Below, piece by piece: positions 33,359 to 42,317 of a stretch of DNA of 56,058 bases. Origin of the DNA: Bacteroidales bacterium M6 (GTDB lineage Bacteria > Bacteroidota > Bacteroidia > Bacteroidales > Muribaculaceae); contig LUJQ01000002.1 in assembly GCA_001689485.1 (NCBI GenBank), forward strand, positions 1 through 56,058, written 5' to 3'. Position 1 is the stretch's first letter. Each line of letters opens with the position of its first letter. The notes under the pieces are model-generated. The model saw nothing but the letters and a program-made list of their open reading frames with translations, was not told the origin of the DNA and made no database searches. A program made the translations under genes and the position numbers.

Positions 33359-35050
33359 TCAGTCGCGTATAAGCACCTTCAGCGGGGTGCGCTGCTGGTC
33401 GGTCACGATAAAGAACGCACCACGGGGAAGCATGATTTCAACATTATTCCCAATCTCAGGAATCATACGCACCAGACGCCCTGATGCGTCATACACCCGG
33501 CATCCCGTATGAGGGGTGCCGCACACAAGCCTTACACCACCTTCTATATAAGCCCAGCCAAGCGGGTTATCAACCGAAACATCCATGATTCCACCCGACT
33601 CGAGATCGACGAACACTTCATTGGAACGTGCCGAGAAGAATCCCAGGCGTGCCGACCTTACATTATAGCTTTCGCGTGTGCCAGGCTCGCAACCGTCAAC
33701 CAAAAGCTCGTTGGTCTCGGCTTCAATATCTTCCGATGCCGCAGCGCCGTCGGCATAGACGGTGCGTGTAACCACATAATAGTCAACTACGTCATTGGCA
33801 GGTACCTCCCAATTGGCAGTATATGATGTCGACGTGACATCCGTAGCGGCAAGAGCCTTGAAATCGTGCAGTTCAGGCTCAGGCAGACATTCTCCGCGCA
33901 GAATCACCGCACGCGACGACTCTTCCAGGCCTCCGTCGGAAATGAGCAGGCGCGATTCATGGGTTCCAAGCTCGGTGGGGGCATACTTGACCTTAAGCCA
34001 ATAACCGTTATCGGAATTAACCACCGAAGCCGATATGCTCGAGGCATCGGCACTGAACATATCCTTGTCGCCACGGTAAATCATTATGCTCAGACTGCCC
34101 TTCAGGTTCTGCCCCTGGAAGAACAGGCTGGAGGTATTGGTCGTCCCGATGGCCGTTTCCCCGAATTCCAGAGCCATTCCCTGCACGGGGGTCACCAGTT
34201 CGGGATCCCCGGCAGGTTCCTGCGACGAGCCGGGAATCCATATCTGCCCCTTTTTCGAACCCCAGAGATAGTCGGCCAGTTCGGGATAGTCGATAAACGG
34301 GTTGCGGTTGGCCTGTATGCGGTAAACCTCCTCGTTTCTGTCAATCTCCTTCTGGCTCACGGGGTCTTCCTTATGCCATTTCAGCAGAAGGCTGACCGAC
34401 CACGGGTTGAGGGTGGGATAATCGTTATTGTTAACCATGTAGGTATATTTCCACTGCAGGTTCTGATAACACGTCACCATGTAGAAATACGTGCGGGCGA
34501 AATCACCCTTATACTCGTCGTCAGGTTCGAACACCTGCGAGGCACCACCCCCCTGCCCCAGCACGGCATATCCCACCTGCGTGATTCCGTTGTCGAATTT
34601 CGGGGTCTGCACCTCGCCCAACGGGTAATTGCTTTTGGCCATATTGGCTGCTGCCTCCGAAGGATAAAGATGGTTGAGGTCGACATAGGCAGGCGTGGTG
34701 GTCGAGCCGCCCCACCAGCTTTTCGGAAAAGAATGCTCGCGGTTAAGCCCCCGGAAACCGTTACGCACATACAGGGGTATGTTGCCATACATATCCCACC
34801 ATTCGCCATATCGTCCGTTATCCTGGGGATACACATCGGTGCGGCGGAAATAATCGGGAAGGGCGTTATAGGATGACACCTCGGTATGGTTATACAGAAG
34901 CTTGTGAAGAGCTGTTTTCAATTCCCCTTCCTTCTTGCCGGAGGCGGTGCGGTAATAGCTCACAGGAATTTCAGCCGACACCGCGAACACCGAGGCAACG
35001 GCAACAAGTAAAGTGGCCGGCAACCGGCTACTACGTAACATTGATGACAT
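33359..35050 (-). CDS. Secreted endonuclease I family protein with Fn3-like module and type-A-like C-terminal domain
   Basis: 563 residues. Signal peptide (LPATLLVAVASVFAVSAE). Residues about 25-270 are an Endonuclease I (EndA/NucM) domain with the active-site run FRGLNREHSFPKSWWGG and the Mg-site LNHLYPSEAAANMAKSN, plus RNPFIDYPELADYLWG at its end. Then a beta domain (EFGETAIGTTNTSSLFFQG), a fibronectin-III-like module (ALAATDVTSTSYTANWEVPA), and a C-terminal VYDASGRLVRM ... PRGAFFIVTD domain of the type IX sorting kind. Extracellular DNA degradation for nutrients or biofilm is likely. It follows the kinase gene in orientation but is separate from it. Confidence 0.88.
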   Translation of the reverse strand: MSSMLRSSRLPATLLVAVASVFAVSAEIPVSYYRTASGKKEGELKTALHKLLYNHTEVSSYNALPDYFRRTDVYPQDNGRYGEWWDMYGNIPLYVRNGFRGLNREHSFPKSWWGGSTTTPAYVDLNHLYPSEAAANMAKSNYPLGEVQTPKFDNGITQVGYAVLGQGGGASQVFEPDDEYKGDFARTYFYMVTCYQNLQWKYTYMVNNNDYPTLNPWSVSLLLKWHKEDPVSQKEIDRNEEVYRIQANRNPFIDYPELADYLWGSKKGQIWIPGSSQEPAGDPELVTPVQGMALEFGETAIGTTNTSSLFFQGQNLKGSLSIMIYRGDKDMFSADASSISASVVNSDNGYWLKVKYAPTELGTHESRLLISDGGLEESSRAVILRGECLPEPELHDFKALAATDVTSTSYTANWEVPANDVVDYYVVTRTVYADGAAASEDIEAETNELLVDGCEPGTRESYNVRSARLGFFSARSNEVFVDLESGGIMDVSVDNPLGWAYIEGGVRLVCGTPHTGCRVYDASGRLVRMIPEIGNNVEIMLPRGAFFIVTDQQRTPLKVLIRD

Positions 35051-35082
35051 AAATAATGTAATGGTCTATAAACAAATAGTTG

Positions 35083-35178
35083 TCAGGTAAGCCGTAAAAT
35101 CATTCTATATTTCCGATGGCAGGAAATATAACGCCGCCGAAGCAACCATCTTTGCAATAATCTTTATGACTTACTTAT
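35083..35178. repeat. Dispersed imperfect palindromic intergenic element
   Basis: Imperfect terminal inverted repeats: GTAAGCCGTAAAATCATT (35087-35104) against the reverse complement of 35156-35174 (GTAAGTCATAAAGATTATT). The inner box GCAGGAAATATAACGCC (35119-35135) recurs with one change at 46516-46532. It lies between endonuclease I and the GT9 gene. Confidence 0.55.
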
Positions 35179-35242
35179 CCCTCAAAAGCGCATTCAAACG
35201 CCTTTGGATAAAACATTTTTTGTTTCACAAATGTTGCATCGG

Positions 35243-36331
35243 TTACTCCAAATATTTCATAACACGTTCGCTTATCACGTTAGGGGCAATGCCACGCAGA
35301 CAATGCCAGTCACCACGGAAACATGGCTTGTTGCCGAACACCGAACACGGGCGGCACGTCATAGGCATTTGCACGGTATCCTCCTCTTTCTGACGCCAGC
35401 CTTTGAAACCGCAATAAGGATGCGTCGCACCCCACACACTGACCACAGGCGTGCATACCAGTGATGCCAGGTGCATGTTGGCCGAATCCATCGACACCAT
35501 CACGTCAAGCCAGCTGACCAACGACAATTCTGCCGGGAAACCGTAACGCTTACCGGCAAGCGAAACAGTCGATGGATACCGTTCCGACCATGTCTGCAAA
35601 ATCTCACACTCGGTTTCACCCCCGCCAAACAGGAACAGACCCACATCAGGCAGCGACGATATTTCCTTCACAACCTGCTCCATCATCGCCGGAGGATAGA
35701 TTTTACCCGCATGTTTGGCAAACGGGGCGAACCCCACCCATTTAACACCTTCCGGCTTCGGCGCTGTAATCATCGCGAATGCCTCAGGCGAGCCTTTCCC
35801 CGTTCCGAAAAGACCATGGAAACGGCTTTCGACAGGCAACCCTATGCCATGAAAAGCCTGACGGTAGCGTGCACGCATCGAGATAAGCGGCAAAAGCACC
35901 TTGCCGTGCCGGCGCGTAAGGGCTCGTTTGCCTTTGCGCCCCTTGTTCACAACCGAGACAGGGATGCCATGCAGGCGGCAGAAGGCACCGAACACCTTGG
36001 TACGCAGCACATCGTGAAGGTCAATCATCCCGTCAAACCCGAACCTGTCGCGATGTTCCTTGAACAGACGCCATAATCCGGCGACACCGCTATAGTCCTT
36101 CTCCAAATCAACCCCCACTACCGTCAGGTTCGATGGCGGATTGATAAAGATTGATGTCATCGACCGGCGTGTCACGAAGGTGAACCGTATTTCAGGATAG
36201 CAACGGCATGCGCTATAAACCACCGGCACGGTCATCGCCACATCGCCCAACGCCGAAAACCTGGCTATAAGCACACTCGTAAGCCTACGCGGATTGTTGC
36301 CTGAGTCGCAGGCAGACTTATATTGATTCAA
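35243..36331 (-). CDS. Family 9 glycosyltransferase (heptosyltransferase-like)
   Basis: 362 residues from a TTG at 36331 (no closer ATG; a stop lies two codons upstream). GT-B fold of the ADP-heptose:LPS transferase family: LIARFSALGDVAMTVPVVYS, IDLHDVLRTKVFGAF, WVGFAPFAKHAGKIYPPAMM, LFLFGGGETECEILQTW, LSLVSWLDVMVSMDSANMHL and VVSVWGATHPYCGFKGW. The C-terminal Cys-rich tail (CRPCSVFGNKPCFRGDWHCL) is typical of the Bacteroidetes members. Acts at the cytoplasmic face in lipopolysaccharide core building. Divergent from DUF4254, with which it usually travels. Confidence 0.9.
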   Translation of the reverse strand: MNQYKSACDSGNNPRRLTSVLIARFSALGDVAMTVPVVYSACRCYPEIRFTFVTRRSMTSIFINPPSNLTVVGVDLEKDYSGVAGLWRLFKEHRDRFGFDGMIDLHDVLRTKVFGAFCRLHGIPVSVVNKGRKGKRALTRRHGKVLLPLISMRARYRQAFHGIGLPVESRFHGLFGTGKGSPEAFAMITAPKPEGVKWVGFAPFAKHAGKIYPPAMMEQVVKEISSLPDVGLFLFGGGETECEILQTWSERYPSTVSLAGKRYGFPAELSLVSWLDVMVSMDSANMHLASLVCTPVVSVWGATHPYCGFKGWRQKEEDTVQMPMTCRPCSVFGNKPCFRGDWHCLRGIAPNVISERVMKYLE

Positions 36332-36363
36332 ATCTCAGTTTCTTTTTTACGATGTTTTATACG

Positions 36364-36396
36364 CAAAGATACACCCATTTCGACATAACGAACAAA
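36364..36396 (-). promoter_or_regulatory. Promoter of the GT9 gene
   Basis: Minus strand: TTTG (36393-36396), 21 bp, TATCTTTG (36364-36371), then CG. Full match to the Bacteroidetes consensus; expected start near 36357, about 26 nt before the TTG start codon. Confidence 0.65.
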
Positions 36397-36436
36397 TTTA
36401 GCGCTTGATTTGTAACATCTCTTTTGCCTAAGGGGC

Positions 36437-36466
36437 TTGCAGAGTGTTGTTTTTTACCTAACTTTG
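36437..36466 (+). promoter_or_regulatory. Promoter of the DUF4254 gene
   Basis: Plus strand: TTG (36437-36439), 19 bp, TAACTTTG (36459-36466), then CG. It diverges from the GT9 promoter 40 bp away. Leader of about 58 nt to the ATG at 36532. Confidence 0.6.
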
Positions 36467-36531
36467 CGTAGAACGGGTTAAATCACCCGCAAGATAACAG
36501 GAATCAGAAACAATTAAAATTCATATCTACC

Positions 36532-37137
36532 ATGACTTTTACCGAAAATTGCAACGAGGTTTTCGACCGCGCGACAGCCGGCTACCACATTACCGACACT
36601 GTTGACGCCCCCTACACAAATCCCTATCCCGCAGGGTCAATCAACGCCATACTTTATGCAAAGAACTGGATCGACGTCAACCAATGGCACATGGAGGATT
36701 TGATTCGGAACCCTGACATCGACCCCGTTGAAGCCGTGGCGCTCAAACGACGCATCGACGCATCCAACCAGGAACGCACCGACATGGTGGAGGAGCTCGA
36801 CACATGGTTCCGCGAGAAATACGCCGGAGTATCACCCCTTGCAAATGCCACCATAAACACCGAAAGCCCCGCATGGGCACTCGACCGCCTCTCTATCCTC
36901 GCAGTCAAAATCTACCACATGCGTGCCGAGACCAAACGTGAGGATGCGGGTGACATGCATCGCGAAAAATGCGCCGGGAAACTTGCAATCCTGCTCGAGC
37001 AGCGTACCGACCTGACCGACGCAATCGACACCCTCCTCGACGATATAGCAGCAGGCCGCAAATACATGAAAGTCTACCGCCAGATGAAAATGTATAACGA
37101 CGCCGATACCAACCCCGTGCTATACGCAAAAAAATAA
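36532..37137 (+). CDS. DUF4254 family protein
   Basis: 201 residues, cytosolic, helical. Characteristic phrases: NPYPAGSINAILYAKNWIDV, WHMEDLIRNPDIDP, KRRIDASNQERTDMVEELD, ALDRLSILAVKIYHM, and KLAILLEQRTDLTDAIDTLL. The family is found in Bacteroidetes and Proteobacteria, often beside heptosyltransferase genes, as here, so a role in lipopolysaccharide core assembly is likely though not shown. Strong own promoter; a 13-bp hairpin follows 31 bp after the stop. Confidence 0.88.
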   Translation: MTFTENCNEVFDRATAGYHITDTVDAPYTNPYPAGSINAILYAKNWIDVNQWHMEDLIRNPDIDPVEAVALKRRIDASNQERTDMVEELDTWFREKYAGVSPLANATINTESPAWALDRLSILAVKIYHMRAETKREDAGDMHREKCAGKLAILLEQRTDLTDAIDTLLDDIAAGRKYMKVYRQMKMYNDADTNPVLYAKK

Positions 37138-37406
37138 AACGCCTCAGATATAGGGATTATGTGAACAATGGGAGCTATGAAACCTGCCTACGGGTCATAG
37201 CTCCCATAACACTGAGGTAACCCCGATTTGCCTATCGGGTAACCCGGCTAGAAAGCCGTTGCATCTTTTGAACCAACAAGGGGGGCGTCAATGTTAATTA
37301 ACCGGGGAGAGGGGCGACACAGGGAGGGGAACAGTTTCAACATCAAAGTCATCTTGGCTTTTTAAGTAATGATGACCTCATCATACCTATTTATTTTTGA
37401 GAAACA
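37138..37406. other. Gene-free region with hairpin before tamB
   Basis: Holds a perfect 13-bp inverted repeat ATGGGAGCTATGA (37168-37180) and TCATAGCTCCCAT (37195-37207), probably ending the DUF4254 transcript although no T-run follows. A second, weaker dyad is present near 37223-37245 (CCCGAT ... ATCGGG). No gene or clear promoter consensus was found before tamB. Confidence 0.5.
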
Positions 37407-40400
37407 GTGAAGAAGGTAATCAATTATATTTTAAAGACAATCATGTGGTCGGTAGTCGGGATAATCGGGCTGCTGGTTCTTGCCGTAGTGTTGCTCTACC
37501 TCCCTCCTGTTCAAAACCTGGTGGTCAAGAAGGCGCTGGAAAGCGTCAACAAGTCGGGCGATATGCACATCTCCGTAAAAAAACTGCGGCTCGGCTTCCC
37601 ACTCGACCTCACCATCGACTCACTGAGCATGCAGGCTCCCGGCATGGACATTGCTGCCGGGAAAGCTGCTGCCGACATTGCCTTCATGCCGCTGTTGGGA
37701 GGGAACGCCGTGGTGCGCGACCTCTCTGTCGACGATGCCATCATTAATCTCGGCACCCCCGATTCCGCGCTTTATATGCGCTCATCCGTAAAACTGGCAC
37801 GCCTCGAAGATACAAATGTCGGATTGTTTTCCAACCATATCGACATCGGTCTGCTTACCGCGTCGGGCGGCGACATATCCATGATTATGACCCCCGACAC
37901 CGTGCCTGCCCCTAAATCAGAAAGCGCGCCTGCCACATGGGAAATAAACCTTGACAAGGCAAGGCTCGAAAAAATCGGCTACCGCATGCAGATGCTCCCC
38001 ACAATCGACAGCCTGGCATGCAACCTGCCAGTTGCGGAACTTACAAACGGGGAAATCAGCCTGCGCCACAACACCATCAACATCGGGGAAATAGCAATTT
38101 CGGGTGTTGATGCCACATACATCGTCCCGACACAGGAATATATCGCATCACACCCGGCACCCGTAATCCCGGCCGACACGACCGGCACCGTGGTCACCCC
38201 TTGGTCTATAACCGCCGCCAAACTAAGGCTCGACGGCTCTCATGCCCTATATGCGGCCAAAGGTGCCATACCTTCCGAAAATTTCGACCCGGCATATATC
38301 GAAGCCAGCGAAATCCATATCGCCGTCGACTCGTTTTCCAACCGAGGTAGCGAGATACGCGTGCCACTCACCAGGCTTTCAGCCCGCGAACGCTGCGGGA
38401 TAGCACTCGATGCATCCGGGCTGTTCGAAATGGATTCCCTGTCGATGCAGGCACACGGGTTCTCTATAAACACCCCGGCATCAAAAATCACACTCGACGC
38501 CATGATGGGGCTTGACACCGTCAATCCTCCGCTTGACGTCAGGTTGAGCGCCTCAATAAGCCCCGACGACCTGAAAAAGCTCACACCGGCGGCGGCCGCC
38601 CCTATAGCAGCCACACTCCCCCCTTACACCCCGCTCGACCTGCAAGCCGACATCGAAGGAAGGATGAACAACCTAGACATAAAACGGCTGAGTGCCGACC
38701 TGCCCCGCCACATCTCTATAGCCGTGACCGGCACAATTGCCGATTATTCCGACATAAACCGTGCCGTAGGGAATCTGCGCATAACCGGCTCCTTGCCAAA
38801 CGGCAACTTCATAAAACCGGCATTGTTCGATGCCAAGACAGGCCGCCAGGTAAACCTGCCGCCACTGCGGCTTCTCGGCACCACCAGCCTCAACCGAGGC
38901 GTGATTGCAGGGAATCTGAAAGCTGTTACCGGCAAAGGCGATGTGGCCCTCGACGCCAGGTGGGATAACCGCCGCGAAGCATATGAGGTAAACCTCGATA
39001 TGAACACCTTCCCCATCCAGTCAATCCTCCCCCTCGCCGGTGCCCGCGACATTGATGCGACCGTTGCCGTGACAGGGTTGGGAATCGACCCGTTCTCGCC
39101 CAAAACAAAAGCAACAGCAAAAATAGCCCTTGACCATGTGGAATATATGGGTAGGAACTATGACGATGTGACACTTGACGCCATTGTGGCCGACGGACAT
39201 GCCGCCATAGAGGCCCTATCCCGCAACCGAAACGCCAACTTCTCGCTAAAAGCCGACGGCAACCTATCGGGCGACACCTATGATTGGAACTTCGACGGAA
39301 ATATCCGCCACATCGACCTCCGCGCCCTCGCGCTATCCGACACCACGGCCGATGGTTCTATAACCCTTTCCGGCAACGCACGCCTGCGTCCGGCGGTGGC
39401 AGCCACAAGGCGCACATCCGCACGCCCCATGACCATCTATGCGAATGTCAACATTGCCGACCTCTACTGGCATATGCCCGGTGATGCCGTCAATGCAAAC
39501 GATATAGCCATTGAATTCAATGCCGACACAACCCTGACCGATGCCGCTCTCACCAACCGCGACCTTGCACTGAAATTCTATGCGCCGGTGCCGCTCGACA
39601 CCCTGACAAAACGGTTCGGGTGGGCAGCCATGGTTCTCAACCGCGACATGGAGCGCCGACGCCTGGCAATCGACACACTTCAACGCGCCCTCCCCCCGTT
39701 CTCCCTCAACTTGCAGGCTGGAACCGACAACATCCTGTCGAACTACCTGCTCGGTAGCGACATATCATTCCAGACCCTACATGTCAACGCTCTTAACGAC
39801 AGCCTGCTCACACTCAACGCCTATTGTGACGGTGTAAAATCGGGCGAAACAAAACTCGACACCCTGACCCTTTCGATGAAGCAACGCAACAACTATATGC
39901 TTTACGAGGCAAAGATGCGCAACCGTCCAGGCACTTTCGACCAATTCGCGTCAGTCGATGCCAAAGGTTATATCAATGCAGACCGTATAGCCCTCATCTT
40001 CAAGCAACAGAACCTGGCGGGAGAAACGGGCTACAGCCTCGGGGCAATGGCACGTGTCGACGATAAGAACACAATCGAACTCCGGTTTGTGCCATACCAC
40101 CCCGTTATCGGTTATAAGGATTGGGAAATAAACAAGGACAACTTCATCCGCTATAACCTTCAATCGCAGCATCTCGACGCGAATCTCGACCTGCACAACT
40201 CCGTCAGCTCCGTGCACCTTTTCACGGAGCATCAGGAAAACGACTCACTGCAGGAGGACGTAATCCTTAAGGTGAAAGACATAAAGCTATCCGACTGGCT
40301 GGCGCTCAACCCGTTCGCGCCACCGATTACCGGCGACCTCTCTGCCGACATGCGCCTGTCGTGGCAAAAGCCCGACCTCAACGGCAACGGCACGGTGTCG

Positions 40401-42317
40401 CTCACCGGGTTCAACTACGGGAAGAAAAAAGTAGGCGATTTCGAGCTTGCGCTTGATGTCAGCACCAACACCGCAGGCACAATCCGAGCCAACACATCGC
40501 TGATGGTCAACGGTGTCAAGGCTATAACGGCCACAGGCAACCTCAACGACTCCACTGCCGAGCATCCATTCCTGCTCGACTTCAAGATGATAAGGTTCCC
40601 CCTCTCGGTGGCAAACCCATTTCTGCCGCAAGGCACTGCAAGCCTTTCGGGTGTGCTCAACGGCGAAATGGACATAACCGGCGACATGGCCAACCCCATA
40701 TTCAACGGATTCCTCGATTTCGACACAACCACCGTCAACGTGGAGATGCTCGGCACACCGTTCCGTTTCTCCGAAGATAAAATCCCCGTAACGGATAACG
40801 TGGTCAGATTCGACAACTTCACAATCACAGGGGTGAACAACAACCCTCTCGGAATCAACGGCACTGTCGACATGTCGTCGATGGCATCACCGAAACTCGA
40901 TCTCGCGCTCCAAGCCCGGAACATGCAGATTGTAGGGTCGAAAAAACAACGCCGGAGCCAGGTCTACGGCAAAGCATTCATCGACCTTGATGCCAAAGTG
41001 AAAGGCTCCATGCAATTCCTCGATGTCGATGCGGCTATGAACCTGCTGCCCGGCACCAACGTGACCTATGTAATGGCCGACGCCGTAAACGAGCTTACAT
41101 CACGTAGCAACCAGGATATGGTAAAATTCGTCAACTTCAAAGATACGACAGTAGTTGCCGATGCCGACACCATTGCGTCTCCTTCGATGATGATGAACCT
41201 CGACGCACGTCTGACCATATCGACAGGCACAACCGTCAACGTCGAACTCGACCCGCAAGGCAAAAGCAAGGTGCAGCTACACTCGTCGGGAACTGTGAAC
41301 TACACTACCGACTATATGAACGACGAACACTTCACCGGGCGCATCAATATCAACAACGGCTTCGTGAAATACTCAGTGCCGGTGATAGGTGAGAAATCGT
41401 TTGACTTCAAGGAGGGCAGCTATGTGGAATTCAGCGGCGACATGCTCAACCCGACACTCCATGTGCTGGCTTACGACCAAATCAGGGCAAACGTTGCACA
41501 GGACGGCACAAACTCCCGCGTCGTGAACTTCGATGTCGAGCTTACCGTAACCGGCACCCTCAACCAGATGAACGTGGTGTTTGACCTCGAATGCCCCGAC
41601 GACATCACAATTGCCAACGAACTCAAATCGATGAGTCCCGAACAACGTGCCAACCAGGCTATGAACCTGCTGCTCTACAACACCTACCGCAGCGGCGGCA
41701 CCCAGACCATCAGCAGCGGCAACGCAGGCACAAACGCGCTGTTCAACTTCCTTGAATCACAACTTAACTCCTGGGCATCATCAGCCATAAAAGGTGTAGA
41801 CATATCGTTCGGCATCAACCAGTACGACAAAACTGTCAACGGAGCCAACACAACAGCGATGAATTATAGCTACCGTGTGAGCAAATCGCTGTTCGACGAC
41901 CGCTTCAAGATAGTGGTCGGCGGCAACTACACCACCGATGCCGAAGCCGATGAGAACTTCGCGCAAAACCTGATAGCCGACATCTCGTTCGAATACATGC
42001 TCAACAAAGCGGGAACAATGTATGTGCGCCTGTTCCGTCACACCGGCTACGAAAGCATCCTTGAAGGGGAAATAACCCAGACCGGCGTAGGTTTCGTCTA
42101 CAAGAAGAAAATCGGACGCCTGTCGGAACTGTTCAACTTCATGCACAAACGGCCTGAAACCACGCAGATGCAGCCACCGCAACAAGGTCTACCCGCACAG
42201 GCTGCCCCTGCCCAGGTTCCACCGCCGGGCGACCGCCCTGTGCCGAAAACCGACAACACTCAGAAATCAGCAATCAAACCCGACAACACTGACCACGAAA
42301 ATGAAACCGACCGATAA
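37407..42317 (+). CDS. tamB: TamB-family translocation/assembly module protein (AsmA-like, DUF490)
   Basis: 1636 residues from a GTG. N-terminal membrane anchor (IMWSVVGIIGLLVLAVVLLY), then a very long periplasmic beta-rich body of AsmA/TamB type (repeated strands such as VRDLSVDDAIINLGTPDSAL), and the DUF490 C-terminal domain (GFLDFDTTTVNVEMLGTPFR; DEHFTGRININNGFVKYSVP; FDLECPDDITIANELKSMSP). A proline-rich tail follows (MQPPQQGLPAQAAPAQVPPP). It forms a hydrophobic groove between inner and outer membranes for lipid transport or outer-membrane protein assembly. Overlaps tamL by 17 bp, implying translational coupling. Confidence 0.92.
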   Translation: MKKVINYILKTIMWSVVGIIGLLVLAVVLLYLPPVQNLVVKKALESVNKSGDMHISVKKLRLGFPLDLTIDSLSMQAPGMDIAAGKAAADIAFMPLLGGNAVVRDLSVDDAIINLGTPDSALYMRSSVKLARLEDTNVGLFSNHIDIGLLTASGGDISMIMTPDTVPAPKSESAPATWEINLDKARLEKIGYRMQMLPTIDSLACNLPVAELTNGEISLRHNTINIGEIAISGVDATYIVPTQEYIASHPAPVIPADTTGTVVTPWSITAAKLRLDGSHALYAAKGAIPSENFDPAYIEASEIHIAVDSFSNRGSEIRVPLTRLSARERCGIALDASGLFEMDSLSMQAHGFSINTPASKITLDAMMGLDTVNPPLDVRLSASISPDDLKKLTPAAAAPIAATLPPYTPLDLQADIEGRMNNLDIKRLSADLPRHISIAVTGTIADYSDINRAVGNLRITGSLPNGNFIKPALFDAKTGRQVNLPPLRLLGTTSLNRGVIAGNLKAVTGKGDVALDARWDNRREAYEVNLDMNTFPIQSILPLAGARDIDATVAVTGLGIDPFSPKTKATAKIALDHVEYMGRNYDDVTLDAIVADGHAAIEALSRNRNANFSLKADGNLSGDTYDWNFDGNIRHIDLRALALSDTTADGSITLSGNARLRPAVAATRRTSARPMTIYANVNIADLYWHMPGDAVNANDIAIEFNADTTLTDAALTNRDLALKFYAPVPLDTLTKRFGWAAMVLNRDMERRRLAIDTLQRALPPFSLNLQAGTDNILSNYLLGSDISFQTLHVNALNDSLLTLNAYCDGVKSGETKLDTLTLSMKQRNNYMLYEAKMRNRPGTFDQFASVDAKGYINADRIALIFKQQNLAGETGYSLGAMARVDDKNTIELRFVPYHPVIGYKDWEINKDNFIRYNLQSQHLDANLDLHNSVSSVHLFTEHQENDSLQEDVILKVKDIKLSDWLALNPFAPPITGDLSADMRLSWQKPDLNGNGTVSLTGFNYGKKKVGDFELALDVSTNTAGTIRANTSLMVNGVKAITATGNLNDSTAEHPFLLDFKMIRFPLSVANPFLPQGTASLSGVLNGEMDITGDMANPIFNGFLDFDTTTVNVEMLGTPFRFSEDKIPVTDNVVRFDNFTITGVNNNPLGINGTVDMSSMASPKLDLALQARNMQIVGSKKQRRSQVYGKAFIDLDAKVKGSMQFLDVDAAMNLLPGTNVTYVMADAVNELTSRSNQDMVKFVNFKDTTVVADADTIASPSMMMNLDARLTISTGTTVNVELDPQGKSKVQLHSSGTVNYTTDYMNDEHFTGRININNGFVKYSVPVIGEKSFDFKEGSYVEFSGDMLNPTLHVLAYDQIRANVAQDGTNSRVVNFDVELTVTGTLNQMNVVFDLECPDDITIANELKSMSPEQRANQAMNLLLYNTYRSGGTQTISSGNAGTNALFNFLESQLNSWASSAIKGVDISFGINQYDKTVNGANTTAMNYSYRVSKSLFDDRFKIVVGGNYTTDAEADENFAQNLIADISFEYMLNKAGTMYVRLFRHTGYESILEGEITQTGVGFVYKKKIGRLSELFNFMHKRPETTQMQPPQQGLPAQAAPAQVPPPGDRPVPKTDNTQKSAIKPDNTDHENETDR

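Noticed and set aside
33866..34876. 336-codon open frame opposite endonuclease I
   Set aside because: The endonuclease active-site motifs on the minus strand show which frame is real.
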